A stretch of DNA of 64,000 nt, taken from CADEED01 sp046733635 (lineage in GTDB: Bacteria; Pseudomonadota; Gammaproteobacteria; Steroidobacterales; Steroidobacteraceae). The position numbers were made by a program, and so were the translations under genes. Location: NCBI GenBank assembly GCA_046733635.1, contig JBKPPO010000091.1:1-64000 (forward strand). Direction: 5' to 3'. The notes under the pieces were generated by a model. That model made no database searches and was not told the origin of the DNA. It was given only the letters and a program-made list of their open reading frames with translations. Of this stretch, positions 1-8,240 are shown one piece after another (within the stretch, counting starts at the first letter, position 1; every line of letters begins with the position of its first letter).

Positions 1-314
1 GGATCGGGCCGGTGTTCGCGGTCCCGAGGCTGCTCAAGCGCCAGGGTCTCAAAATGGATCAGATCGACCTCTGGGAGCTCAACGAAGCCTTCGCGGTGCA
101 GGTGTTGTACTGCCGTGACCGGCTGGGCATTCCGGACGACAGGCTCAACGTCAACGGCGGCGCAATCGCGGTCGGACACCCGTACGGCATGTCGGGCGCC
201 CGGCTCGTGGGCCATGCGCTCATCGAAGGCCGCCGGCGCGGCGCCAGGCTCGTCGTGGTCACCATGTGCATCGGCGGCGGCATGGGCGCCGCAGGATTGT
301 TCGAAATCATCTGA
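1..314 (+). CDS. Acetyl-CoA acetyltransferase (thiolase), C-terminal part
   Basis: The reading frame is open from the first bases of the window, so the gene starts upstream and only about the last 104 residues are present. They carry the thiolase C-terminal signatures: LNEAFAVQ near the start, the catalytic-His block NGGAIAVGHPYGMSGAR, and the second active-site Cys loop CIGGGMGAAG just before the C-terminus. Thiolases cleave 3-ketoacyl-CoA or condense two acetyl-CoA. The window also holds a FadJ-like enzyme, EtfAB, HMG-CoA lyase and a CoA transferase, so a role in acyl-CoA breakdown is likely. Substrate length cannot be judged from this fragment. Family assignment is secure. Confidence 0.93.
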   Translation, partial: IGPVFAVPRLLKRQGLKMDQIDLWELNEAFAVQVLYCRDRLGIPDDRLNVNGGAIAVGHPYGMSGARLVGHALIEGRRRGARLVVVTMCIGGGMGAAGLFEII

Positions 315-338
315 TCCCACGCGGTCGAGGAAGGCCGG

Positions 339-1046
339 ATGCTGAAGAACATCGTCGCCATCGTCATCGCCGTGGCCATCGGCGCCATCGGCTATTCGTT
401 CTGGGCGAACAAGGACGCTGAAGAGAGCCCCATCAACGTGATGGTCACGCAGATGCGCACGCGGGCGATCATCGACCACGAGCGCACGGTGACCGTCTGG
501 TACCGCGCCTGCCCGGAAGTGAAAGGCATCAATCCGCAGGTCATGGTCATCTGGCCCGCCAAGCTCAATTACGAGATCGATCTCGCCGAGACGAAGATTT
601 CATTGAGCCCGGAGGGTGTGTTGCGCGCCGAGACCCCGCCCATCCGCATGGACGATCCCTCGGTGCCTTCCGATGTGGGCGAGTACCTCGCACAGACCTC
701 GTTCTGGACGCTCGAGAGCGAGCAGGGCATCGTGCAGCGGGAGATGCAGAAGGCCACGCCGCTCGCGCGGTATCTCACCGCCTATTTTCTGCGCAATGAC
801 ATCGGATTGAGCCAGTACTTCAAGGAAGAACTGGAGGTCTATCTCCGGGGGATCGCCGGAGCGCTGGGCGTGAACGTCACACGGGTGGATGTCGTGATCC
901 CCGAACAGGAGGTGATCATTCCGCCGCGGCCGGAACTCACGCTCTGCGAAGGGTCGGTAGCCCTCGCCAATGGCATGGCCTTCGTCCGGCGACAGGCGGA
1001 CGGTTCGTTGATCGGTATCTACACCAAAAAGGCAGTCTCTCCGTAA
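339..1046 (+). CDS. Membrane-anchored uncharacterised protein (DUF4230-like)
   Basis: A 235-residue protein starting 25 bases after the thiolase stop, so probably cotranscribed with it. Residues about 4-24 form one hydrophobic segment (NIVAIVIAVAIGAIGYSFWA), either a signal anchor or uncleaved signal. The rest is soluble and should lie in the periplasm. The segment around WPAKLNYEIDLAETKISLS, followed by a predicted beta strand ending in a proline-rich loop, resembles the DUF4230 family, but I rate that match as moderate. I recognise no catalytic motif and assign no function. Confidence 0.75.
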   Translation: MLKNIVAIVIAVAIGAIGYSFWANKDAEESPINVMVTQMRTRAIIDHERTVTVWYRACPEVKGINPQVMVIWPAKLNYEIDLAETKISLSPEGVLRAETPPIRMDDPSVPSDVGEYLAQTSFWTLESEQGIVQREMQKATPLARYLTAYFLRNDIGLSQYFKEELEVYLRGIAGALGVNVTRVDVVIPEQEVIIPPRPELTLCEGSVALANGMAFVRRQADGSLIGIYTKKAVSP

Positions 1047-1109
1047 ACCCAAATCGGGGGAGCCGCGGCTATGATCGGCGCCGACCCCAACGTTTCAACG
1101 GAGATCCGT

Positions 1110-2162
1110 ATGGAAGCTGTCGATGTGCGCGGCCGGTTCATGTGGCATCAGTTGCTGACTCGCGACGTTACCGGCGCGAAATCCTTCTACACCTCGCTCG
1201 TGGGCTGGAAGGCGCAACCCTGGCCGATGGACGCGAGTTACACCGTTTGCCACGCCGCCGACGCGCCGGCCGCGGGCATCATGGAATTCACGCCGGATAT
1301 GCCGGCGGAGGCGCCGCCACACTGGCTTCCCTACATCGGCACTCGCGATGTCGATAGTGTCGCCGCGGCAGCCGTGCGTGCCGGTGGGTCCATCCTCAAG
1401 GAACCCGGCGATCTCAAGGGCGCGGGACGATATGCCGTCCTCAGGGATCCGCAGGGCGCCACGTTCGCCATCATCGATCCGGAGAATGCGCGTCCCGAAC
1501 CGGACGGCATGGCGCCACTCGGCCACTTCTCCTGGCACGAGCTCGCCACGACGGACAGCGAAGCCGCTTTCAACTTCTACAGCGAGCTCTTCGGCTGGGA
1601 TGCGATCACGCGCATGGACATGGGCGAGAACGTGGGCATCTATCTGATCTTCGGCAAGAACGGCCAACAGCGCGGTGGCATCTACATCAAGTCCGCCGAG
1701 ATGCCGGGGCCCGCTCACTGGCTGTCGTACGCGATGGTGCCGGACGTCGACGAATCCGTGGCGGTGGTGGAAGCCGGCGGCGGACAAATCATCCAGCCAC
1801 CCATGGAAGTCCCGGGTGGCAGCCGCATCGCCATCCTCCTGGATCCCGCCGGAGCCGCGTTCGCGGTGAATTCCCTGCCGGCGGTGAAGCCGAAGGCTGC
1901 GCCGCAGACCCAGGCACAAACCAAAGCCAAGTCCAAGGCGAGCGGCAAGCCGAAGTCCAAGTCCAAGACCAAGACCCCGATGAAGGCCAAGGCGAAAGCC
2001 AAAGCCCGGGCGAAACCCAAGGCAACACCCAAGGTCAAAGCCAGGGTCAAGACGAAAGCGAAGAAGAAGGCCACGGTCTCGCTCAAGGCGAAGGCCAAAA
2101 AGCAGGCCCGCAACAAACCCAATGCCAGGAAGACGAAGACGGTTGTGAGGAGGAAGAAATGA
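1110..2162 (+). CDS. Two-domain VOC (glyoxalase-fold) protein with Lys/Ala-rich tail
   Basis: Two tandem vicinal-oxygen-chelate domains occupy roughly residues 5-125 (beginning GRFMWHQLLTRDV) and 135-255 (beginning GHFSWHELATTD). Each has the FYxxLFGW-type helix and a closing DPxGAxFA strand. Such proteins bind metal or small hydrophobic ligands; the reaction is unknown here. The last ~90 residues are almost only Lys, Ala, Pro, Thr, Arg and Ser in a repeated KAKAKAKA/KPKATPK pattern, like histone H1 or AlgP tails. I chose the ATG at 1110 (GGAG six bases upstream, protein opens at the domain). An in-frame ATG at 1071, also with a GGAG, would add 13 residues. The stop overlaps the next gene by four bases, and its final AGG-AGG codons serve as that gene's ribosome site. 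Confidence 0.85.
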   Translation: MEAVDVRGRFMWHQLLTRDVTGAKSFYTSLVGWKAQPWPMDASYTVCHAADAPAAGIMEFTPDMPAEAPPHWLPYIGTRDVDSVAAAAVRAGGSILKEPGDLKGAGRYAVLRDPQGATFAIIDPENARPEPDGMAPLGHFSWHELATTDSEAAFNFYSELFGWDAITRMDMGENVGIYLIFGKNGQQRGGIYIKSAEMPGPAHWLSYAMVPDVDESVAVVEAGGGQIIQPPMEVPGGSRIAILLDPAGAAFAVNSLPAVKPKAAPQTQAQTKAKSKASGKPKSKSKTKTPMKAKAKAKARAKPKATPKVKARVKTKAKKKATVSLKAKAKKQARNKPNARKTKTVVRRKK

Positions 2163-3124
2163 AAGGACGACGTGAGGTCATCAAGGCGGGACTGGCGATA
2201 GCTGCAGCCGCGCAGATGACTGCTTCCTGGGCAGCGGAAAAGAAGGACAAGGATCGGCCGAAGCCGGCGCCGTCGGCGCCGCTGATCACCAAGCCGGTTC
2301 CGTCGACGGGTGAACGCCTGGCGGTGGTGGGCCTCGGCACCAACAACTACAGCCCCACGACGCCGGAGGAGCGTTCGGCGAGGCGCGAAGTGGTGGCCGC
2401 GCTCACGGCCTCGGGCGCGCAGGTCATCGATACGGCCCCGGCTTATCGCCAGTCGGAAGAGGTGCTCGGTGAGCTGCTCGCTGACATCGGCAATCGCAAG
2501 CAGGCCTTCGTCGCGACCAAGGTGACGGCGCCGGATGGCAATCTGCAGCGCGGCATCGAGATGATCGAAGAGTCGCGACGCCGGCTGAAGACCGACGTGC
2601 TCGATCTGCTGCAGATCCACAGTCTCGATGGCGTGAACGTGTTGTTCCCGCACATGAATCAGCTCAAGAGCAAAGGTGTGGTGCGCTACATCGGTATCAC
2701 GACCTCGAACGCCAGCCAGCATGCGCGCATGGTGGAGCTCATCAACTCCGAGCCGCTCGACTTCGTGCAGGTGGACTATTCGATCGCGAACCGGGCCGCC
2801 GCGGAGTCCGTGCTGCCGGCTGCGCTCGCGAAGCGCGTGGGTGTGCTCGTGAATCTGCCGTTCGGCGGACGGCGCGATGGCAACCTGTTCGGGCGTGTCA
2901 CCGGCAAGGAGCTTCCTGAGTGGGCCACGGAGATCGGCATCCGCAGCTGGGGACAGTTCCTGCTCAAGTACGTCGTTTCGCATCCGGCCGTCACGGTCGC
3001 GATTCCGGGCATGACCAGGATCTCGCATCTCGAGGACAACCTCGAAGCGGGACGTGGGCGTCTGCCCGACGCGGCGCTGCGTGCTCGCATGGAGAAGTAC
3101 TGGGACCAGAACTTCGAAAGCTGA
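2159..3124 (+). CDS. Exported aldo/keto reductase
   Basis: A 321-residue protein with an N-terminal GRREVIKAG motif and a hydrophobic stretch ending TASWA, which reads as a twin-arginine signal; a folded, cofactor-loaded enzyme would fit Tat export. The AKR tetrad is visible: Asp91 and Tyr96 in VIDTAPAYRQSEEVLG, Lys121 in FVATKV, His154 in LLQIHS. The C-terminal half keeps the GITTSNASQ and VAIPGMTRISHLEDN strands of the barrel. AKRs reduce carbonyls with NAD(P)H. Its ATG overlaps the VOC stop (ATGA), and an AGGAGGA ribosome site sits inside the end of the VOC gene, so translation is coupled. The physiological substrate is unknown. Confidence 0.9.
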   Translation: MKGRREVIKAGLAIAAAAQMTASWAAEKKDKDRPKPAPSAPLITKPVPSTGERLAVVGLGTNNYSPTTPEERSARREVVAALTASGAQVIDTAPAYRQSEEVLGELLADIGNRKQAFVATKVTAPDGNLQRGIEMIEESRRRLKTDVLDLLQIHSLDGVNVLFPHMNQLKSKGVVRYIGITTSNASQHARMVELINSEPLDFVQVDYSIANRAAAESVLPAALAKRVGVLVNLPFGGRRDGNLFGRVTGKELPEWATEIGIRSWGQFLLKYVVSHPAVTVAIPGMTRISHLEDNLEAGRGRLPDAALRARMEKYWDQNFES

Positions 3125-3140
3125 TACCGCGCCAACGAAA

Positions 3141-3178
3141 ACGCCCGCGAGCTTCCAGGCCCGCGGGCGTTTTTTTTT
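3141..3178 (+). terminator. Rho-independent terminator after the aldo/keto reductase
   Basis: An inverted repeat with arms ACGCCCGCG and CGCGGGCGT around a short loop is followed directly by eight T residues. It lies 16 bases after the AKR stop and upstream of the convergent ThuA gene. This is a textbook intrinsic terminator. Confidence 0.92.
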
Positions 3179-3190
3179 CGTTCTGCGAGA

Positions 3191-3949
3191 TTACTTCCCG
3201 ACGGCGTACTTCAGGCCACCCGAGATGAGGTCGATCATGTATGGCTCCTGGTACGACTCGATGGTGTGGCCCAGGCCGTTGTAGAACACGCGGCCGCCGC
3301 CGAACTCCTGGTTCCACACGAGCGGATTCGGATTCACGTCGGCTTGGCCATCGCCGATCGTCGCGGGATCCACGGTGATGAGCACGTTCACCAGGGGATT
3401 GAAGTCCTTGTAGTAGTACCACTCGTCGTTGCGCGTGACGGTCTTGGGTAGTTTGACCGTGGCCGGATGCTTGCCGTCGATCACGGTCTGCGTGGCCTTG
3501 GGCGTGCCCTTGGGGTGGCGCTCGAAGTAGCCGCCCATGAGCTGGCCATACCACGGCCAGTGGTAATGGGAGTCGGCGGCGGCATGCAGGCCGACGACGC
3601 CTTTCCCGGCCTTCATGAAGCCCACGAGCGCATCGCGCCGTGCGCCCGTGAACCACTCGGACTCGGGCTTCTTCGGATCCGTCGTCGTACTGACGAACAC
3701 GATGGCCTTGTAGGCAGCCAGTTTGTCGGCGGTGAAGACCTCCGGGTCTTCGGTGGCGTCGAACCGATAGCCGAGCTTCGTCGCGATGGATTTGACGGCT
3801 TCCACGCCGGCGGGAATGGAGTCGTGGCGAAAGCCGGTGCTACCCGAGTAGATCAACACCCGGGCGGGATCGGCGGCCGAGGCAGGCAGGGCGATCGACG
3901 CGCCCGCTACCAGCGACAACACTGCCATCAACGATCGTCTTGCGGTCAT
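3191..3949 (-). CDS. ThuA-domain periplasmic protein
   Basis: A 252-residue protein with a signal peptide (about residues 1-26, ending ALPASAAD). The mature part is one ThuA-like domain, a class-I glutamine-amidotransferase-like fold. It begins VLIYSGSTGFRHDSI and includes GKGVVGLHAAADSHYHWPWY, the His-rich stretch typical of the family, and ends GGRVFYNGLGHTIESY. ThuA proteins occur in sugar and trehalose utilisation loci and with PVC-type cytochromes; their reaction is not settled. The gene starts nine bases after the SMP-30 stop, so the two are cotranscribed. The link with the neighbouring GH43 and TonB receptor genes supports a carbohydrate role. Confidence 0.9.
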   Translation of the reverse strand: MTARRSLMAVLSLVAGASIALPASAADPARVLIYSGSTGFRHDSIPAGVEAVKSIATKLGYRFDATEDPEVFTADKLAAYKAIVFVSTTTDPKKPESEWFTGARRDALVGFMKAGKGVVGLHAAADSHYHWPWYGQLMGGYFERHPKGTPKATQTVIDGKHPATVKLPKTVTRNDEWYYYKDFNPLVNVLITVDPATIGDGQADVNPNPLVWNQEFGGGRVFYNGLGHTIESYQEPYMIDLISGGLKYAVGK

Positions 3950-3958
3950 GGAATCTCC

Positions 3959-4999
3959 TCACCTGGTGGGCAGCGGCGTGCCGCTCGTCTTCGTACGCAG
4001 ACGCAGCACGCGCTGATTCGCCGTTACGAACAACGTGGATCCGTCTTCGCCGAAAGCTACGTTTGCCGTTGGTACACCCGTGAGGATGCGGCCCAGCAGC
4101 TTGCCGTCCGGCGAGAACACCAGCACACCACCGGGGCCCGTGGCGAACACGTTGCCGTTGACGTCCACCTTCATGCCGTCCGGCACGCCATCACCCTGCT
4201 TGTGGAGCGGGGTGGCGTCGTAGAACACGCGGCTCGCGCCGAGCGTGCCATCGGCATTCACGGGAAACGCTTTCCAGAACGCGGCGCCGGACTGTGAGTT
4301 GGCGACATACAGAGTCTTGTAGTCAGGCGAGAAGGCGAGACCGTTCGGCGCCTCGAGCTCGCGAGTGGCGAGCGTGATGGCGCCGTCCCTGGCCACGCGA
4401 TACACGCCCTGGAAATCCAGTTCCTTGGTCGCATCCTTGAACGTGCCGGGCAGTCCATAAGGCGGGTCCGTGAACCAGAGATTGCCCTGCGTATCGAACA
4501 CGAGGTCATTCGGGCTGTTGAGCTTCTTGCCGTTGTAGCCCACGGCCAGCGGTTTCGTGGTGCCGTCGGCTTCACGTACCGAGACGCGGCGATCGCCGTG
4601 CTGGCACAAGGTGAGTCGCCCCTGCGGATCGAAGGTGAGGCCGTTGGAACCCGGCTCCCTGCCCGTGAACGGCGCCGCGCCCGTGTAGCCACTGCGCTCC
4701 AGGAACACCGACACTCCCTTCTCGGAGTGCCATTGCATCACTCGATTGCGCGGGATGTCGGAGAAGAGCAGGACCTTGGCACGCGGATCCCAGAGAGGAC
4801 CCTCGGACCACATCAGGTCGTCTGCGATTTTCTCGATCCTGGTATCCGCCGGAACGAGCGCGTCGAAACGCGGATCGCGCGATTCCAATGTGGCGTACAC
4901 CGGAGAAGAAGTCGTGTCCGCGGCATGGCTGTTCATCGCAATCAACCCCCCGAGCAAACCCGCCGCGAGACGCGCCAGCGGGCGTTTCCTGTCGTCCAT
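3959..4999 (-). CDS. SMP-30/gluconolactonase-family periplasmic lactonase
   Basis: A 346-residue six-bladed beta-propeller protein. I place the start at the ATG at 4999 because a strong GAGGGGGTGA ribosome site precedes it and a signal peptide follows (MDDRKRPLARLAAGLLGGLI to SHAAD); the longer open frame adds only a non-signal stretch. The metal-binding residues of the family are in place: Glu in MWSEGPLWD, Asn and Asp in NSPNDLVFDTQGNLWFTD, Asn in EAPNGLAFS, and Asp in VPDGMKVDVNG. Members hydrolyse sugar lactones such as gluconolactone. First gene of a two-gene unit with ThuA. Divergent from the TonB receptor across a ~280-base region with two operator-like palindromes. Confidence 0.93.
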   Translation of the reverse strand: MDDRKRPLARLAAGLLGGLIAMNSHAADTTSSPVYATLESRDPRFDALVPADTRIEKIADDLMWSEGPLWDPRAKVLLFSDIPRNRVMQWHSEKGVSVFLERSGYTGAAPFTGREPGSNGLTFDPQGRLTLCQHGDRRVSVREADGTTKPLAVGYNGKKLNSPNDLVFDTQGNLWFTDPPYGLPGTFKDATKELDFQGVYRVARDGAITLATRELEAPNGLAFSPDYKTLYVANSQSGAAFWKAFPVNADGTLGASRVFYDATPLHKQGDGVPDGMKVDVNGNVFATGPGGVLVFSPDGKLLGRILTGVPTANVAFGEDGSTLFVTANQRVLRLRTKTSGTPLPTR

Positions 5000-5079
5000 G
5001 TCACCCCCTCGTGATTGGCGGCGAGGATGCGTGAGCCTCACGCGCGAGGCAACCGGCGGCTGGTAGCGGTAGCGATGCT

Positions 5080-5093
5080 TGACACCGGTGGCA
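5080..5093. promoter_or_regulatory. LacI-type operator-like palindrome, copy 1
   Basis: TGACACCGGTGGCA is a 14-base palindrome with a CG centre and one mismatch (perfect form would end GTCA). It lies in the divergent SMP-30/TonB-receptor region and overlaps a TTGACA hexamer at 5079-5084. Its architecture matches operators of LacI-family sugar regulators. The regulator itself is not in the window. Confidence 0.55.
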
Positions 5094-5113
5094 TAGTTAG
5101 GAGACGCTGAAAA

Positions 5114-5127
5114 TGACACCGGTGACA
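5114..5127. promoter_or_regulatory. LacI-type operator-like palindrome, copy 2
   Basis: TGACACCGGTGACA, again a 14-base palindrome with one mismatch, shares its first 11 bases with the copy at 5080. The two centres are 34 bases apart, about three helical turns, so two dimers could bind on the same face of the helix. Confidence 0.55.
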
Positions 5128-5279
5128 GTGCGGGAATTTCCGCACTCGAGGCCAGTGGAGGGGTGACGGAGACACGCCGCGTCCGCGGCGAAAAATCGTT
5201 GCAGGAACAGCATGGACGCGAGATTTCGGGGCAGGACCATGCCTCCTCCCCAGTCGCGTCCCCAATTCAGGGAAACGAC

Positions 5280-8111
5280 ATGAAAACCAAGATTCAGTAC
5301 CTGGGCCTCGCGGCCCTGTCCTGGAGTTTTGCGGCCACGGCCCAGCAACCCAGTGCGCAAGTGAATTCCGACGGCGCACCGCTCGAGGAGGTGGTGGTCA
5401 CCGGCTTCCGCGGCAGTCTCGCCGATGCGCTCGAGGAGAAGCGCGCCGCGACGGGCGTCGTGGACGTCATCAAGGCCGAGGACCTCGCCAAGTTTCCCGA
5501 CGCCAACCTCGCCGAGTCCTTGCAGCGCGTTCCGGGAGTGGCGGTGGCTCGCGACGGCGGTGAAGGCCGAAGCATCTCGGTGCGCGGCCTCGGGCCCGAC
5601 TACACGCGCGTGCGTCTCAATGGTCTGGAGGCGCAGACCACGTCGAACGGCTTCGAGGGCATCAACCGGACGCGCGGCTTCGACTTCAACGTGTTCGCGT
5701 CCGAGCTGTTCAGCAGTCTGACCGTGCGCAAGTCCCCGTCCGCCGAAACGGAGGAGGGCTCGCTGGGCGCCACCGTGGACCTGCAGACCGGCCGTCCCTT
5801 CGACAAGGTGGGCACGCAGTTCGCGATCTCGACCAAGGCCAGCTACAACGATCTCAGCGAGAACACGGATCCGCGCCTCGCGATGCTGGCCAGCAAGACG
5901 TTCGCGGACGACACGTTCGGCGTGCTGGTATCCGCCGCGTATTCCAGGAGCGAGAAGATCAGCCAGGCCAGCCACAACCTGAACTGGGATCGCATGACCG
6001 ACAACGGCGGCTGGTGCAATCCCGCCAACGCCATGGGCGCCTGCTTCGGCGCTGACATGCCCATCGGCATCACGCCCGCGCAGCTCACCTCCAGCTCCAT
6101 CTACCACCCGCGCATTCCCCGCATGGCGCAGTTCGGTGTGGACAACGAGCGCCTGGGGCTCACGGGCGCACTGCAATGGCGGCCTGCGGATTCCACGCTT
6201 CTCTCGCTGGACCTGCTGTACGCCAAACATGAAGGCCTGCGAACCGAGTACCTGCTCACACCCATCGGGCTGTTCCGCTCGCAGTCGCAGCAGGGCAAGC
6301 CGCAGACCATCGTTCGCGAAGCGGAGATCCGCGGCAACGACATGGTCTACGCGCGGCTCGACAACGTGGATCTGCGCGCGGAACTCTCGGTGTTCGATTT
6401 CTCGACGACGTTCAAGCAGGCGGGCTTCACGCTGGACCACGAGTTCAACGACCGCTGGAAGGCGACGGTGAAGCTCGGCGCTTCCGATTCGGACTTCGTG
6501 GAGCCGCGTGAGACCACGCTGCAAGTGGATCGCCTGAACACCCAGGGCTTCATCTACGATTTCCGGGAGAGCGAGACGCGGCCGCGCATCGTCTGGGGTT
6601 TCGACACCACGGACCCGGCGAGTTATTACTTCGGTCCGGCGGTCACCAGCGCCTTCGGCGGCGTGACGGGTCCCGAGATCCGCCTGCGTCCCCAGGCTGT
6701 GTACAACACGTTCCGCCAGGGTTCGTTCGATCTGCAATTCGCAGTCACCGATGCCTGGAAGCTCAAGGGCGGTCTGAATATGCGCAAGTACGGCTTCGAA
6801 TCCGATGCGCAGCGGCGAACCAGCGAGATCACCTTGCCTGCCGCGCCGGCCGGTGGCGTGGCTGCTCTCGTGAGACCCTTCTCGGGCTTCGAAGGCTTCG
6901 GCCTGCCGGCCGAGACCGCGACCTCCTGGGTCGTGCCCAGCGAACGCGCGTTCATCGATCAGTTCGACATCTACGGCAATCAGGGCATCTTCACGCTGCG
7001 CCGTGACGTGCCCGCCGCTCGCAGCGCCATCTACTCGGTGGACGAGAAGGACTACGCGGCCTATCTGCAGGCGGACTTCGAGGTGGAGTGGTTCGGCAGG
7101 GCGGTTCGCGGCGACCTGGGTGTTCGTTACGTCCGCACGGAGCAGGAAGCGGTGGGCTTCGCGGAAGCGGGCGCGAACAGCGAGCGGCTTCGTCCCTCCC
7201 GCAGCTACGACAACGTGCTGCCGTCGTTCAATCTCTCCATGGACCTGAGCGATGACTGGGTGTTGCGTGCGGCGGCGTCGCGAGTGATCACGCGTCCTCC
7301 GCTCGCGTCGCTGACGCCCGGCGTCGCGGCCAACGTGTCCGGCGGCACGCGCACGGTGACGCAAGGCAATCCGCTGCTCGATCCCATCGAGGCCGACGCG
7401 TTCGATCTCAGCGCCGAGTGGTACTTCGCGCCCGAATCGCTGGTTTCCGTGGGTGTGTTCTACAAGGACGTGAAGACCTACATCCAGACGCTGCGGGACT
7501 ACGTGCAGTTCAATACGCTGGGCATTCCGGATTCGGTGGCCATCCAGCAGGGTGTGAGCCCGACGGATTTCTTCTACTACTCGCGTCCGGTCAACAGCGA
7601 TGGCGGTCCGCTCACCGGCGTCGAATTCAATCTGCAGATGCCGTTCACGTTCCTGCCGGGATTCTTCAAGGACTTCGGCCTGCTCGCGAACTACACGCAC
7701 GTGGACTCGGAGATCGAGTACATCATCGTTCAGGGCAATCCGGCGGCGACGCCGCCGGTCGCGCCGGTGACCGCGGAGCTGCCGTTGCTGAACCTGTCCA
7801 AGGAAACGGCGAACGCCACGCTGTACTACGGGAAGGCGGGATTCGAAGCGCGCGTGTCCGCGTCCTACCGCGACGACTACGTACGCATCGTGCCGGGCCT
7901 CAACGGCCAGAACGCGGATGGCATGCATGGCGGCGTGTACATCGACGCGTCGATGAGCTACCGGCTGAACGACAACCTGCAGTTCTCGTTCGAGGGTCAG
8001 AACCTCGGCGATACCTACGAACACACGTTCAATGACACGGTGGAACAGCGCAACGAGTACTTCCGCAACTTCGGGCGGCAGTACACGTTCGGTGTGCGTT
8101 ACAGCTATTGA
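5280..8111 (+). CDS. TonB-dependent outer-membrane receptor (Caulobacter/Xanthomonas type)
   Basis: A 943-residue receptor. I start at the ATG at 5280 because it opens a signal peptide (MKTKIQYLGLAALSWSFAATA); an upstream in-frame ATG at 5163 gives no signal. The mature N-terminus holds the TonB-box-like EEVVVTGFRGSL, followed by the plug (LQRVPGVAV, SVRGLGPDYTRVRLNGLE, LFSSLTVRKSPSAETEEGSLG). The rest is the 22-strand barrel, ending with the aromatic strand RQYTFGVRYSY. This variant typically imports oligosaccharides in alpha- and gammaproteobacteria. The next gene is a GH43 glycosidase and the divergent genes are SMP-30 and ThuA, so plant-type oligosaccharide (possibly arabinose-containing) is the likely cargo. 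Energy could come from the TonB-ExbBD set at 56-58.5 kb. Confidence 0.95.
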   Translation: MKTKIQYLGLAALSWSFAATAQQPSAQVNSDGAPLEEVVVTGFRGSLADALEEKRAATGVVDVIKAEDLAKFPDANLAESLQRVPGVAVARDGGEGRSISVRGLGPDYTRVRLNGLEAQTTSNGFEGINRTRGFDFNVFASELFSSLTVRKSPSAETEEGSLGATVDLQTGRPFDKVGTQFAISTKASYNDLSENTDPRLAMLASKTFADDTFGVLVSAAYSRSEKISQASHNLNWDRMTDNGGWCNPANAMGACFGADMPIGITPAQLTSSSIYHPRIPRMAQFGVDNERLGLTGALQWRPADSTLLSLDLLYAKHEGLRTEYLLTPIGLFRSQSQQGKPQTIVREAEIRGNDMVYARLDNVDLRAELSVFDFSTTFKQAGFTLDHEFNDRWKATVKLGASDSDFVEPRETTLQVDRLNTQGFIYDFRESETRPRIVWGFDTTDPASYYFGPAVTSAFGGVTGPEIRLRPQAVYNTFRQGSFDLQFAVTDAWKLKGGLNMRKYGFESDAQRRTSEITLPAAPAGGVAALVRPFSGFEGFGLPAETATSWVVPSERAFIDQFDIYGNQGIFTLRRDVPAARSAIYSVDEKDYAAYLQADFEVEWFGRAVRGDLGVRYVRTEQEAVGFAEAGANSERLRPSRSYDNVLPSFNLSMDLSDDWVLRAAASRVITRPPLASLTPGVAANVSGGTRTVTQGNPLLDPIEADAFDLSAEWYFAPESLVSVGVFYKDVKTYIQTLRDYVQFNTLGIPDSVAIQQGVSPTDFFYYSRPVNSDGGPLTGVEFNLQMPFTFLPGFFKDFGLLANYTHVDSEIEYIIVQGNPAATPPVAPVTAELPLLNLSKETANATLYYGKAGFEARVSASYRDDYVRIVPGLNGQNADGMHGGVYIDASMSYRLNDNLQFSFEGQNLGDTYEHTFNDTVEQRNEYFRNFGRQYTFGVRYSY

Positions 8112-8129
8112 GCTATCTCTCGTCACTCC

Positions 8130-8160
8130 GCGGCGGCGCCACGGGGCGCCGCCGCTTTCT
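8130..8160 (+). terminator. Terminator hairpin after the TonB receptor
   Basis: An 11-bp stem (8130-8140 with 8145-8155) of GCC/GGC repeats closes on a four-base loop and is followed by TTTCT. It starts 19 bases after the receptor stop. The T-run is short, so termination may be incomplete and allow read-through into the GH43 gene. Confidence 0.65.
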
Positions 8161-8240
8161 CCACGGTTATCGTTCGATCAGCTTTTCGTGAAACCGCGCG
8201 GCGCGCGCCGTGTTAGAACGTGGCGCAAACGGGGGATCCG

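Noticed and set aside
1908..2160. AAG/GCC-rich DNA at the end of the VOC gene as a tandem repeat
   Set aside because: The codons vary from unit to unit and there is no fixed period, so it is a biased protein tail, not a DNA repeat array.
5097..8126. A 1009-codon open frame on the minus strand opposite the TonB receptor
   Set aside because: It is Arg/His/Glu-rich, without any known motif, and lies exactly antisense to a clear receptor gene. High GC content keeps such antisense frames open.
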